Shown here piece by piece: positions 63,718 to 64,000 of a stretch of DNA of 64,000 nucleotides. Origin of the DNA: Caprella mutica (taxonomy: Eukaryota > Arthropoda > Malacostraca > Amphipoda > Caprellidae). The stretch's first letter is position 1. Each line of letters begins with the position of its first letter. Position numbers and translations under genes: made by a program. The notes under the pieces were generated by a model. The model had not been told where the DNA came from. It was given only the letters and a program-made list of their open reading frames with translations, and made no database searches. The DNA is taken from the NCBI GenBank assembly GCA_947561585.1, contig CANNZV010001032.1, forward strand, positions 124,001-188,000. Reading direction: 5' to 3'.

Positions 63718-64000
63718 TTACTTCAAGAGCTTCTTGCGCTCTTTGAGGTACTCTTTGAGTAGCTCGCCGGGGAGATCGGTGACGGCAACATACTTGGCTG
63801 AGAGCTCTTCGACGTCTGCGGCGTTCTCTTTGAGATATTTATCCACGCCGACATCACCTGATTCTTGTCGGCTAGGCTCGAGGCGGCTGAGGAAGTCTTC
63901 GATAATGGTATGACAGTCTTCCGCAGCGATCCATTTGAGACCATCCAGAAAGGTGGGGTAGTCTGCTCCTCGGCGTTTGGCGAAGGGCTCGCCTAGTCCC
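63718..64000 (-). CDS. Unknown protein, C-terminal part only
   Basis: The minus strand is open from base 64000 to the stop at 63718-63720. This gives 93 residues that look coding: an acidic, helical stretch ending in LLKEYLKERKKLLK. The start lies outside the window. It is convergent with the membrane gene, two bases apart. No family was recognised. Confidence 0.6.
   Translation of the reverse strand, partial: GLGEPFAKRRGADYPTFLDGLKWIAAEDCHTIIEDFLSRLEPSRQESGDVGVDKYLKENAADVEELSAKYVAVTDLPGELLKEYLKERKKLLK

Overview
The window looks like a piece of a Verrucomicrobiota chromosome, most likely Verrucomicrobiales. This is inferred from gene content, not from a marker gene: a PEP-CTERM protein, ExbB with a cleavable signal peptide followed by two ExbD genes, small DUF3185 and DUF3820 proteins, a BlaI repressor next to an M56/STN-type remnant, lysine/glycine-tailed EF-hand proteins and many secreted TPR or ankyrin proteins. 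No rRNA, tRNA, CRISPR array, prophage or transposase was seen.

Layout. 1-6 kb: an edge-truncated M16 zinc peptidase, two small DUF proteins, an SGNH-like membrane protein and an ExbB-ExbD-ExbD energy-transduction operon. 6-10 kb: a large secreted TPR gene whose middle third is riddled with frameshifts, then another secreted protein. 10-16.6 kb: a YhaM-like OB/HD protein split in two, a transglutaminase-like protein, a membrane protein with natural EAAAK and KAEAAK helix repeats, a PEP-CTERM protein, an EF-hand protein and a thioredoxin-fold protein. 16.6-25 kb: two PLP enzymes, a small inositol-type cluster (mmsA/iolA, iolE-like, iolG-like), an isoaspartyl peptidase and an ankyrin lipoprotein.

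25-34 kb: one uninterrupted 2,944-residue reading frame with the fold order of a hybrid NRPS/PKS (FkbH, C, AT, class III aminotransferase, C-terminal half of C, A, TE). Every active site I could locate is substituted, and KS, carrier, A C-terminal and C N-terminal pieces are missing. It looks like a catalytically dead megasynthase kept as an intact ORF. 34-36.5 kb: a FloA/NfeD membrane cluster. 36.5-45 kb: recC-recB-recD, with recC split by two homopolymer frameshifts. 45-50.3 kb: a GxxExxY gene inside 27-bp inverted repeats, dhaL (frameshifted)-dhaK-aldolase/SDR, and a GH18 enzyme. 50.3-51.2 kb: BlaI with an M56-type sensor that has lost its peptidase.

51.4-63.1 kb: an apparently novel operon, divergent from blaI: three consecutive double-AAA+ Clp-like ATPases (1095, 1102 and 753 residues), two unknown soluble proteins and an ATP-dependent ligase-type nucleotidyltransferase. 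The ATPases lack the Clp N domain, the M domain and the canonical second pore loop, and two of the three have a ruined first Walker B. I read this as a multi-subunit ATP-driven nucleic-acid or protein processing machine of unknown function; repair or defence is possible but unproven.

The single-base breaks in recC, dhaL and the OB/HD gene mostly sit at short runs of one base, so uncorrected sequencing indels are a serious alternative to real gene loss.
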